Assembly (NCBI RefSeq): GCF_030704535.1
Contig: NC_081819.1
Coordinates: 608,001-672,000 of the forward strand
DNA from: Vitis vinifera
Taxonomy: Eukaryota > Streptophyta > Magnoliopsida > Vitales > Vitaceae
Length of the DNA: 64,000 bases
Direction: 5' to 3'
Part shown: positions 13,300 through 22,747 of the stretch, piece after piece
Layout of the letters: every line of letters begins with the position of its first letter
Numbering within the stretch: position 1 is the first letter of the stretch
Program-made: the position numbers and the translations under genes
Notes under the pieces: model-generated
Told to the model about the DNA's origin: nothing
Database searches by the model: none
Seen by the model: the letters and a program-made list of their open reading frames with translations, nothing else

Positions 13300-13555
13300 G
13301 TTAAAACCTGAAAAATAGCGGATTTAACTGGCTCTTACACTCTACCAGGATGTCGGTATATATCTTTTGGACGTCCCATTCAGTACAGTTGAAGCACATA
13401 CCGCAATGAATCTATTGAATGAATATGTAATGAGTGCATTATCAGGGAAAACAGTCCTACTTATGACCCACCAAGTTGATTTTCTTCCTGTTTTTGGTTC
13501 TGTTTTGTTAATGTCAGATGGGAAGATCCTACATGCGGCACCTTATCATCAGTTG
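13300..13555 (+). pseudogene. ABCC (MRP-type) transporter fragment, NBD1 end, left of TRIM
   Basis: The translation shows LALTLYQD, then a degenerate Walker B region (IYLLDVPFS, where the family has LLDDPFS), AHTAxNLxNEY, then [16 protein letters not shown] with the H-loop histidine and [14 protein letters not shown]. This is the end of the first nucleotide-binding domain of a plant C-family ABC transporter. A stop lies upstream (13318). The fragment is cut by the TRIM insertion at 13556 and continues at 14747. No promoter or complete domain is present; non-functional. Confidence 0.8.
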
Positions 13556-14054
13556 TGTAGTGTCAGCGAAAGCTTTGATGCCAACAATGTTAGTTCAAGA
13601 ACACAAAGATAAAACAATCACACATACGGTACACGAGGTTTTAATGTGGTTCGGCCAACCATGCCTACGTCCACGGATGAGAGAGAATAATTCCACTATA
13701 CAATAGAGAATATTACAGAGGATAGAACCAGATACAACTATTGGGTTCCCGAAACATCCCATGTTTCCCCACTCCTTGTATCCATACCTTACTACGAGCC
13801 CTCTTGCTCCACCAGGTACCTCCCGTTCTTCCTCACATCTCTATCCACCTTGTATAGTCTCTATAGGCCCATCTCCATCTCATAACTTTTTCCCCTCATG
13901 ACCTAGAATATTTATAGAGATATTTCCAACAACCTTCCTTATTCTATAAGGAAGTCTAATATTACAATAATATATCAACCGAGAAATATTCTATATAATA
14001 TTCTTTACAAAAAAGGAATCTATACTAATTAGGAATTTGGGACACTTCCTAACA
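13556..14054 (-). repeat. TRIM 3' LTR (minus-strand element)
   Basis: 499 bp, plus-strand ends TGTAGTGTC..CCTAACA; pairs with 14243-14741. Confidence 0.9.
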
Positions 14055-14242
14055 ATCTCCACCTTGGACCAAATTACATGAAGTTAATCTTCAATCTCTC
14101 CATGACACAAACCTTTTTGTATCATATCACCACAAAAGAGCAATCGACTCCACCTTCAGTGAAAATTCCTTTTGTTTTCATCTTGTGTGCTTTGTGATCT
14201 TTTACTCTTCCAGAAATCTTCAACCCAAGCTCTGATACCAAT

Positions 14243-14741
14243 TGTAGTGTCAGCGAAAGCTTTGATGCCAACAATGTTAGTTCAAGAACACAAAGATAAA
14301 ACAATCAAACATACGGTACACGAGGTTTTAACGTGGTTCGGCTAACCATGCCTACGTCCACGGATGAGAGAGAATAATTCCACTATACAATAGAGAATAT
14401 TACAGAGGATAGAACCAGATACAACTATTGGTTTCCCGAAACATCCCATGTTTCCCCACTCCTTGTATCCATACCTTACTACGAGCCCTCTCGCTCCACC
14501 AGGTACCTCCCGTTCTTCCTCACATCTCTATCCACCTTGTATAGTCTTTATAGGCCCATCTCCATCTCATAACTTTTTCCCCTCATGACCTAGAATATTT
14601 ATAGAGATATTTCCAACAACCTTCCTTATTCTATAAGGAAGTCTAATATTACAATAATATATCAACCGAGAAATATTCTATATAATATTCTTTACAAAAA
14701 AGGAATCTATACTAATTAGGAATTTAGGACACTTCCTAACA
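14243..14741 (-). repeat. TRIM 5' LTR (minus-strand element)
   Basis: 499 bp; followed on the minus strand by the tRNA-Met-type primer site at about 14225-14242. Confidence 0.9.
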
Positions 14742-14746
14742 AGTTG

Positions 14747-15010
14747 TTGACGTCAAGCCAAGAATTTGAGGACTTCGTGACTGCACACTAACAAACTGCT
14801 GATTCTGAAAGGCTTACAGAGGTTGCTCTACCCCGTAGATGTGAAAACCTCTACAGGAGAGATAAAGAGAACTCATATTCAGAAAGAGTTTAATGCGTCT
14901 AGATGTGATCAATTAATCAAGCAAGAAGAGAGAGAAATAGGAAATCCAGACTTTAAGCCCTACATGCTGTATCTAAATCAAAATAATCAATTCTGGCTCT
15001 TCCCCATAGA
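14747..15010 (+). pseudogene. ABCC transporter fragment, linker and TMD2 start, right of TRIM
   Basis: Directly after the target duplication the reading resumes with the post-NBD1 linker (SQEFEDFVTAH and DSERLTEV patterns). After a frameshift near 14825 it shows KRTHIQKEF..DQLIKQEEREIG..FKPYMLYLNQN, the conserved segment before the second membrane domain of ABCC proteins. From about 15010 the match is lost and an acidic unrelated frame follows to 15178. Together with 13300-13555 this is one gene piece split by the TRIM. Confidence 0.75.
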
Positions 15011-16779
15011 GAGGGATGAAGATCACGGGAGTCCAGAAGATGATGATGATGGTTTTGAGAATGAAGTTGACAACACAGATGGTTCAGATACTGGAAGCAA
15101 TCTTTACAAGGATGAAGATGATAGTCTAGGAATTTATTGGGAAGTCAAACTGAATAGATTGGACTTGCTATCATGTTGAACTCATGAAGTTTGATGTGGA
15201 GGATCAGCTACAGTTCTAGGTCCAGCAAAGGCCATTGTTCAAATTAAACCTTCTAGAGTAGAAGTCCATTGCATTGCCATAGATTATGAGAATATGATAA
15301 GCATAACAGGCTTAAGGCCTGGAAACACTGTCATAGATTCAAGATGGAATAGGCCAAATTGTCATTCAACCACTAACTACTCAAGAAAATCTTAACAACT
15401 CCAAAAGACATCAGTAATGAGTAGATCATCTAACTTTGCGCCTTTCATGTGATGGTCTTGGTTCATAGAACAGAGAAGAAGCCCATCGAGAAGAAGCCTT
15501 CAGCAGGAACAAGAGGATGGTGGAGCTTAGTGCCTTCTTGGCAGCCACTCTCGAAAGTCCAGAAATGTAGGATCCATTAGAAACTCTCCAACTTACTACC
15601 CATTTGCCTTCACACACACGAATAAGTTGCTGAATCCTATTGACTGAGGGTTAATTTCCGATTATGGGCAATTTGATACGCTTGAAGAATAAGGAGTTAT
15701 TCTGGAAACTGAACATCTGAAAATCAATTAAGACACGAGCACTTAGTTGAAGAAAATTATCTGTGAGCAAGTTGACAATAGAAGCAAAACTCAGATGTTA
15801 ATTACACTCAAACGACCTCATATCATTCTCCAAACCTGAATTAGAAGAAATGTTGGAAGGCATCAGTCGGAGTGCACCAGGTTCTTGCTCAGGTTGTGAA
15901 GAATGCAGAATTCCATTTCAGCAATCTACAGAAACGTCCTCAGGCAACCCAAGTAATTTTGTCTCAAAAGTAGCCTAGACACTAATCTGGCTTGGCCACC
16001 TCGCCACACATCATACTCCTCCTATTGTTTCTTTTTCTTCTTTTTGTGATCTTATACATTTTAAATCTAGATTTCAAAACCATTTTACGTCAAAATAACT
16101 CCAGTTTTCTTTAAACTTCTTTAGGAGTCTCTAGGCTTAAAATCCAGATTTTAACAAATCTTTTCTTGCCGTTTTCCTCCCAGCACGCATTTCTATTGTT
16201 TTATTTGATTTTCAACTGATTTTTTTTATTTTCTCGATTTTCAACAAGCATGAACAAACTTCATGATTCCAAAAAATGGAATTTATAGAACCAACTCATG
16301 CGAAATCAATTAAGGCTTTGGTGGGGGCCCGACATTCATGATACTCTCTTCAATATTGTTTGCTTGATATGTTGATTTTTTATTATTCTTGATGATATAC
16401 GTGAATTTGTTTCGTATTTATTGTTGAGATATCCTTGCTTCCCATAGAGATGTGGATGCTTGTAAATCAGGTACGCCCTTTCTACCCCACAACCCTAAAA
16501 TTCTATGAATGCGTATGTTCTCATGAGACATGACCATATTTGATGCCATAATTGATTGCCTTGATGCTTGTTTGATCGTCCTTGATGAAAATACATACTA
16601 TGTGTCATCTTTCCAAACTAATCTTTGATGTCTTGTGTTAGCGCTCGAGAAGTGATCCGAGTACGCATCCTAACCCTCCTTTATTATGATTAAATCTTGT
16701 TTGGCATGCTATATATTTGAAATCACCTAGCCTACTTAGGTATCCATAATTAAACTGATTATTAGCCACACTTCCCTTA
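15011..16779. other. Degenerate sequence within unit C
   Basis: An Asp/Glu-rich open run (to 15178) and a stretch open in another frame to about 15360 (AIVQIKPSRVEVHCIAIDYEN) suggest a second captured coding piece that I cannot identify. The remainder is T-rich and looks like LTR sequence. Confidence 0.4.
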
Positions 16780-17227
16780 ACTTTGTTAGTAGAGACCTTT
16801 ATAGAGCTTAGAGAAGTGCTATCTTTCAAAGGTACCTTCCCAATAGGTAACCTGATCCTCGGACTTAGACTCGGGTTTTTCAAAGACACGCTTTTCCAAA
16901 AATTATGGAGTCATTTTTTAGGGTTTTATTTCTTGTTTTATTTTCCCTTTAAAAATAAAAATAAAATAAGTGGCGACTCCAACCTTTTTCCAAAAATTAT
17001 TTTTTCACAAATAAAAAGCGAGTCTCGCCGATCGAGTGGGGGCGCACGTGAAAAATGCGGGTCCACACAACGACGAGGCCAATCGGAAAGTTTGCCAAGG
17101 AAGAAAGGCTACAAGCATGCAGGCAGTAACCGTTGCCGGAGCACAAGAAATACAGGGAAAAAAGGGGCATGATACGATTGCGGAATGGAAACAACAAAAG
17201 GAAGTGTGCATTCTAGTATCAATTCCC

Positions 17228-17235
17228 TATTTATA
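17228..17235 (-). promoter_or_regulatory. TATA box of the copy B antisense gene
   Basis: TATAAATA on the minus strand, in the same context (CCCTATAAATAG) as in copy A at 50677-50684. It lies upstream of the antisense ATG once unit C is discounted. Confidence 0.6.
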
Positions 17236-17444
17236 GGGACAGGATCCCTAGGAACCCCAAACGACAACTCGACTGGAAGCACGCCGACCAAAACGACGCG
17301 CCGCCTAGCAAAAACCTCAAATAACAGCTCCCCTCTTTAAATGCCTACGGATGCCACATGTCATGCAGCCGCTGGAAGGGTTTGAAAAGTTTTTTTAACC
17401 TGTCTTTTCTATCCAAAGTAAAAGCTTGAGTTAAAAGGGGGCAT

Positions 17445-18110
17445 TGTGGGAACCTCATGTGCTGCCACATGGTAAGCCACCCCTGGCCCACGTGGCACCC
17501 TCACTCCTATGTCCAAACGAGTCTAACCAAAGTCGAGTAACCTACCCAACCTATGGGCAAGGATGGTCGGATACATTATGTCCTACTAAGGTGGCACGAC
17601 GCACTCCGGGTAAACCTCCTGACCCATTCCCATGGGCAATCATTCCACCACATTAGAAGTACACTTGATGAGACATCACCCTGTCTCCGTAGGCAATCGC
17701 TACACCCCATGCCATACTTCTTACAGATTGACGTAGTGGGTGGACCATCACATTACCCTTGTGGGCAGCCCTTGTTAGCTGCTTAATTGATGATGATTAC
17801 TCTATCACAAGCCGCCAAAGTTAAGGGTCCACCTTAGCATAGATGTGACCCCATTCCAAACACTATAAAAACCCTCCTGCAACCCAAAATGAAGGTACGC
17901 AATATAATTCTCTCCTTCCATTGCCAAGAAGGAGGATATCTCTCTAGTTCACAGTTAATTGTTTGACTTGGCCTTCGGAAGGTGTGTTCGGACAACCTGT
18001 CCGGACATCTTTTGTAGGAACAGGGGAGGAGCCATCCCCACGCCACTGCACCTAGTTTCTTGCTGCTGTAATGTGGAACAGCCTCACCCCTAGTTGATCA
18101 AGCTTCAACA
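17445..18110 (+). repeat. 3' LTR of copy B (666 bp)
   Basis: Starts TGTGGGAACC directly after a polypurine tract (17433-17441) and appears to end ..TTCAACA. It has a TATAAAA box at 17864-17870 and, near its end, the same CGGA-rich block followed by CTTCTTGCAGG/CTTTTGTAGG as the copy A LTR. It also contains one CACGTG near 17481. The exact right end is uncertain because the 5' LTR and target duplication are missing. Confidence 0.7.
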
Positions 18111-18400
18111 CATACCATACCTCTTTTCCTTAATTTTTTTGTTTTATTTTATTTTTTTTCTCATATTTTCCTTTGAATTATTTCGTAATAAAAATAACCT
18201 AAATTAATTTATTTTTTATTTTCCTTTATTTTATTTTTCTTACATTTTTTCTTAAATTTTACAAGAACTTATGATTGAAGTCTGAATTACTCTTTTGCAT
18301 ATATTATTTTATTTTTGAGATTTTTGTGAATTCATCCGTTCGAATACCACCTATGACCGAAGCCTTCTAATCCAACGAAACGGGGCCGGGTTGGGAGACG

Positions 18401-18455
18401 TGGGCCTGGATGGCACATTTAACAGATTTGAAGTGGGCCCGCCCAATCCGGCCCA
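18401..18455 (+). promoter_or_regulatory. Site II (TGGGCC) cluster of the RPL3 promoter
   Basis: Three TGGGCC/GGCCCA cores at 18401, 18434 and 18450 within 55 bp, about 100-150 bp before the ATG. Such site II elements (TCP-factor targets) are common in plant ribosomal-protein and organelle-protein genes; use here is inferred. Confidence 0.6.
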
Positions 18456-18551
18456 TCCAGACGGTGGATAAGAAAGGGAGGGATGCCGACTACTCTCTTA
18501 ACTCTCTTCTCCTCCTCCCGTCTGCTGGGTCTCCTTTCATTTTCCTTTTCC

Positions 18552-20550
18552 ATGGCGGTCACCGCCTCACTCTCCTGTATTCGACTGCCTCTATCACCAA
18601 CAACCCAACACTTCCCCTCTCACTCCTTGTCCTTATCTTCCTCTTTCACTCTAAACCCTTTGCAAACCCATCTCCAATTGCGCCTCCAACCATTCCGCTC
18701 TGCCAAATCCACCCTCCCCATCATTCGAATGAGCATGGAGGCTGGCGTGGGCGTCATGGCCACCAAGCTCGGCATGATGAGCTACTTCGAGCCGGAGGGA
18801 AAGGTGGTGCCGGTCACCGTAGTGGGGTTCCGAGAAGGCAACATCGTGACGCAGGTGAAGACCGAGGCCACAGACGGCTACAGTGCGGTGCAGGTGGGGT
18901 ACAGGAGGGTGAGGGACCGGAAGCTGACGAAGCCAGAGATGGGGCATTTGGAGAAGGCCGGTACGATTCCGATGAGGCATTTGCAGGAGTTTCGGTTGGT
19001 GTCGGTGGATGGGTTTGAGCCCAATCAGAAATTGGTCTTTGAGGAGTTGTTCAAGGAGGGTGATCTCGTCGATGTTTCCGGGATAACCATCGGAAAGGGG
19101 TTCCAGGGTTTGTTTCTCTCTCTTTTTCTTTTTATGTTTCTGTCTCTATTTGGTTGCTGGGAAAACTGGAATCTCGTTTAGTAACTTTCTTTTGAAAATT
19201 GTTTGATTGCTGAGAAAAAGGGTTGTTCTTAGGAATTTCTCTAATTATATTTGATGAGTGAGAACTGAAAAATGTTGCTATTGCTGATTTGCTGATGTCC
19301 CTGTTTGGTTGCCGGGAAAATGTATACTATTAGGAACTTTGCAATAATGTTTGATGAATGGGAGATAAAAACGTTCGGTCTGTTTGGTAGGGGAAGACTA
19401 ACTGTTTTCATTTTTGGTAACAAGATTTCATTGAAATTGGGCATTTCTTGAAAATGTTAGGATATATGTATATTTTCAGTCTTTGTTTCCCTCGTCTTTT
19501 TTCATTTTCTTCCATTCCTCTTTGTTTGGGTTGTGAGAAACTGCACTGTTCATGTGGATCTTTACAATTGTATTTCATGAATGGGATTTAAGATGGTAGG
19601 GCAAGCTTGGTAGGGAAATAGTTTTGTGCCCAGTTGGTAGGGTGGTTCTATTGATGTTTGGAGGACCTCCGCCAGTATTCATGGATCAAAGTACCAGTCC
19701 ATACCAGTATGTATCAGCCAATTCATATCCACCATCCACTTCATATCCACCATGACAAGTCTGCTACACGAGTTGGTATCGTGCAATTCAACAATAGCTT
19801 GTTTCTAACTCAAATATGATTCACTCGACTCAATCAACTCATGGAATGACCCAAGTCATAATACCATGATTGGGTCCAATGAAAATGGAAGAGAGAAAAT
19901 AAATAATGCCTACATATTTTGGAGATTCCCCTATCACTCAAGAAAAGATCCTTAGAACATGAGTAGGAACAAGGAATCCAAATTGAATTTTCTTTTTATC
20001 ATTTTAATTTTTTATTTTATAGATATACCAATTATCCAGTATGGTAATGGTTTAAATTCTTTTTAATAAACCAATTCAAACACATATCAAGTAGGATAAA
20101 TGTTTACTCTATTGTCTCTGTTTTTGTTCCTTTTTTCTTGGTGTTTGGTTGCTGGGAAATTGGGCTCATACTTTGTTTCAATACCAATCTTCTAAGTATC
20201 AGCTATAGGCATTGTTGTTTGGACTCTAAATGCTGCCTACTTATTGGGTTTTTATTGCAGGTGGTATTAAAAGGCATAACTTCAGAAGAGGCCCCATGAC
20301 TCATGGATCCAAAAGCCATAGAGCCCTTGGATCCATTGGTGCTGGAACAACCCCAGGCCATGTTTATAAAGGGAAGAAAATGCCTGGTAGGATGGGAGGA
20401 ACCAAAACCAAGATTAGGAAGCTTAAGATTGTAAAAATCGACAATGATCTCCGCGTTGTGATGATCAAAGGTGCAGTCCCTGGTAAGCCAGGAAATCTTC
20501 TTCGTATTACTCCGGCAAAGATTGTTGGCAAAAACATTCCAAAGAACTAG
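18552..20550 (+). CDS. RPL3: 50S ribosomal protein L3, chloroplastic (uL3c), 2 exons
   Basis: Exons are 18552-19107 and 20261-20550; the intron 19108-20260 is GT-AG and joins a phase-1 codon, giving 281 residues. Residues 1 to about 60 are Ser/Leu-rich with few acidic residues, a chloroplast transit peptide. The mature part has the L3 hallmarks ATKLGMM, IPVTV-like [19 protein letters not shown] and the conserved core after the splice site ([43 protein letters not shown]). It binds 23S rRNA near the peptidyl-transferase centre and starts large-subunit assembly in plastids. I chose the second ATG of the open frame because it begins a normal transit peptide; the upstream ATG at 18483 would add 23 residues. 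The gene is complete and appears functional. An LTR (copy B) ends about 440 bp upstream, on the same strand. Confidence 0.95.
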
Positions 20551-22314
20551 ATCCATTGTGTTAATCTTTTGGGATAATGAAAGATGATTTTATTTTTTGT
20601 AGCAAGTCTTGAACTAAACTTTTGTTTTCATGATTTTATATTGTTCCTTTGGTGATCAGAGAGAGATGAATGGTAAAAAGAGTGGCTCTCTTGGTTGAAC
20701 CTTTCCTAATGACTGTTCCAGGTCACTTAATAGGCTTTCTTCCTTATATGAAAGAATAATCTTCCCTTTGTTGAGCCTGTTCTCTCTTGTGGTGAAGTTT
20801 CCATGTAAAGGCAGGTATGTAGTTGGTAACCTTCTCCAGTTCTCCTGGGGCGAGTGTATGACTCCTGGATCAGTTAGAGAAACTTTACAATCCAATGGAA
20901 GACTAGAATGAGGCAAAGCTACATAGTTTTGAGGTGTATGGAGTTGATTATGAGTTTTTCATGTACTGGAAACTTAATATGTCATTATATATTCAAGTTT
21001 CATTGTCCTGTTGTAAAAAGTTCCCAATTTTTTCGAGGAGGACTACTTGCTATGTGAATAATTTGTGATCAACAAGATGCTTTTGTTTAGGTTTGAAATG
21101 TTAGCTGGATATGACAAATTGTTTAAGTTTGAAAGAGGTTTGATAATGATTAAAGGTGTGAATAATAATATCTAGAGAAAGTTTTGCGGGCAATTGGTTC
21201 AGCTACCTCTATAGTTTGCACACTTGCAGAGGAGTCCATCAGTCTCTTTTCTTTAAGGATATATATTTTTCCCTTCTTTGCAATTGGAGAAACTTGCATG
21301 GAGAATGTGAGAAGCTTGACTATAAGATGATGCCCATGGATGAAACCTGGGGAGATTGAAATTTGATAAAGTCATCCATTGAACTTTGGCGGCCTCTCTC
21401 TATGAAGACACTCAAGAAATAACAATGCTGAGTTGTGTCGAGTTTCCTAATGAACACCCATGCAGCAAAGTTTAGTTTGTTGAGCTCTCTAGAGGCGGTA
21501 CTCAATCGATAAAAGTTTCCTCATCTGATCTCTTGGAGAATCAAAAATGGTTCCAATCCAGCAAAAGAAAGTTCAGAGGAGAGCCCCTAAAGGCATCAGT
21601 TGTAGTAAGAGAGACAAAAAGAGAAGAGAACAATAAACAAAGTGAACCTATTTGGATCCCAAATATGGGTTTGAGTCATCATTGAGTTTTGGCTTGGTTA
21701 GGATTCTAAAAAAGATGATAGGGTTGTTGTATCAAAAGGGCTGTTAGAGTTTTCATCTGCTACGATTCTTGCTTAGAAAAAAAAATCTCACTTGCTCCAA
21801 GGGAAAATCACATACATCTCCAAATGAATAAACTTGCAAGAAATTAAGAAATTAAATACACACTTGGTAATTCATCTGTCGTTTAATAAAGTACATTATT
21901 TGATAAGGCAGCAAAGATGGTCTAATTGCCACAATCAGTGTGGACTTTATTTAAGGATATAAAGACATGTATATATATTAACAATAATAAGTCAGCCATC
22001 CTTTCCTTATTGCTTCTTCACTACATAGAACATTCAAGATAGCATGCATGTTTGTTTCTCTTGGAGAGCACCTAGCTTTAGTTCCCTACAAAAACCAGAT
22101 TTCTCCATTTAAAGTTTGATCACCCTTAATTAACAACTAACATGTACATTCAGTATTTTTTAGAACTCACCATGTTATTCCGAAGTTGATGGGTCCCCTA
22201 CCACCTTCTTTCCTTTTGAAGTTTGTCCTGCAAATATTATGAATTTTTCTCTTTTTATTCAAATGCATCTCTTGCTCACTCACTCACTCAGAGAAACACA
22301 TATTGATATACTCA
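20551..22314. other. Intergenic between RPL3 and CNL1 (convergent 3' sides)
   Basis: Contains the RPL3 3' UTR (T-rich, to about 20650 or beyond). On the minus strand between about 21130 and 21600 there is a broken coding-like stretch open for about 60 codons (21320-21505) and continuing past stops; I do not recognise it. Otherwise no gene. Confidence 0.5.
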
Positions 22315-22445
22315 TTACTGAAAAGGCATGCAAAAACCAAAAATGGAAAAGCATATGCAGTTGTGTAATTTAGCTTCTGCTCGTATTGAGCTAGGTAAGG
22401 TGTCAAGTTGTTGGGATGATTGCCCAGTTTCCCTTGCATCAATTC
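22315..22445 (-). CDS. Putative C-terminal extension exon of CNL1
   Basis: A GT donor at 22764-22763 lies in the last codons of the CNL1 frame (after TGT AAA G). An AG at 22447-22446 precedes an open exon that joins in phase and reads G-I-D-A-R-E-T-G-Q-S.. for 43 residues to TAA (22315-22317). The neighbouring CNL2 has the same arrangement (60896-60802, G-V-D-V-R-E-S-T-Q-S). Conservation of both the donor and the in-frame exon start suggests splicing. Without it CNL1 ends at the stop at 22748. Not verified by transcripts. Confidence 0.5.
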
Positions 22446-22747
22446 CTGGGGTTGAGCTTGATATCAGTAATGAAACTTAACTATATTCTATAACAAAAAT
22501 AATCCTCGTAGTTGCTATGTTTTATCTGTTTAAGGATAATATAGGATTGGGATTTTTGTTCTTTTTTTTCTTTTAAGGAAATTTAGAGGAAGCCAATTCG
22601 TTCAAAGTTTAAAGTACAATAATGTAAAGAAAATGAGGGTTCAGTTTGGACCCCAAGGCCAAGATCAAACTTGTATAGTTTTGATTATACAAAAATCATG
22701 ATTAGCTTTATCAAAACGCTACATCTTTATTATACTTCAGTTTCGGT

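Larger units (their letters stand above)
13556..14741 (-). mobile_element. TRIM retrotransposon, complete, TSD AGTTG
   Basis: Two 499-bp LTRs (13556-14054 and 14243-14741) enclose only 188 bp. It is flanked by AGTTG at 13551-13555 and 14742-14746. Read on the minus strand, the internal region begins with TTGGTATCAGAGC, the initiator-methionine tRNA primer site usual in copia/TRIM elements, and ends with a purine-rich tract before the 3' LTR, which starts TGTTAGGAAGTGTCC. The two LTRs differ at about 7 of 499 positions by my count, so insertion is fairly recent. It has no coding capacity and depends on a partner element. A related solo LTR lies at 29777. Confidence 0.92.
8345..17067 (+). mobile_element. 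8.7 kb LTR-bounded unit C with nested inserts, TSD CAACG
   Basis: Starts TGTAGACCC and ends GGGTCCACA (9-bp inverted ends with one mismatch), flanked by CAACG at 8340-8344 and 17068-17072 within copy B. The last 290 bp resemble a separate LTR end at 30829-31079 (shared CCCAATAGGTAACCTGA and AATAAAAAGCGAGTCT blocks). No second internal LTR copy is visible, so it is a very long solo LTR or a degenerate non-autonomous element. Inside are a Mutator-like MITE (10812-12588), ABCC gene pieces (13300-15010) and a TRIM element (13556-14741). The rest (8345-10811, 12600-13300, 15011-16780) holds no recognisable intact gene. Strand follows the orientation of the shared LTR end. Confidence 0.7.
3133..18110 (+). 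mobile_element. Copy B: 5'-truncated Tat/Retand-like gypsy element with nested insertions
   Basis: The pieces run in the same order as the intact copy A at 41210-51750: integrase C-terminal tail (3133-3437), an antisense gene (3623-7850, minus strand), an antisense-promoter TATA box (17228), a polypurine tract and a 3' LTR (17445-18110). The 5' LTR, gag and most of pol are absent; the element starts abruptly against the Harbinger relic. It is interrupted by a solo LTR (3838-5645) and a large LTR-bounded unit (8345-17067), each with its own 5-bp target duplication, so copy B is older than both. Its many stops and strong divergence from copy A also indicate age. Confidence 0.85.

Noticed and set aside
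18410..19018. Overlapping frame in RPL3 exon 1 (202 codons)
   Set aside because: Shifted frame over the conserved L3 coding sequence; the L3 frame splices correctly into exon 2.
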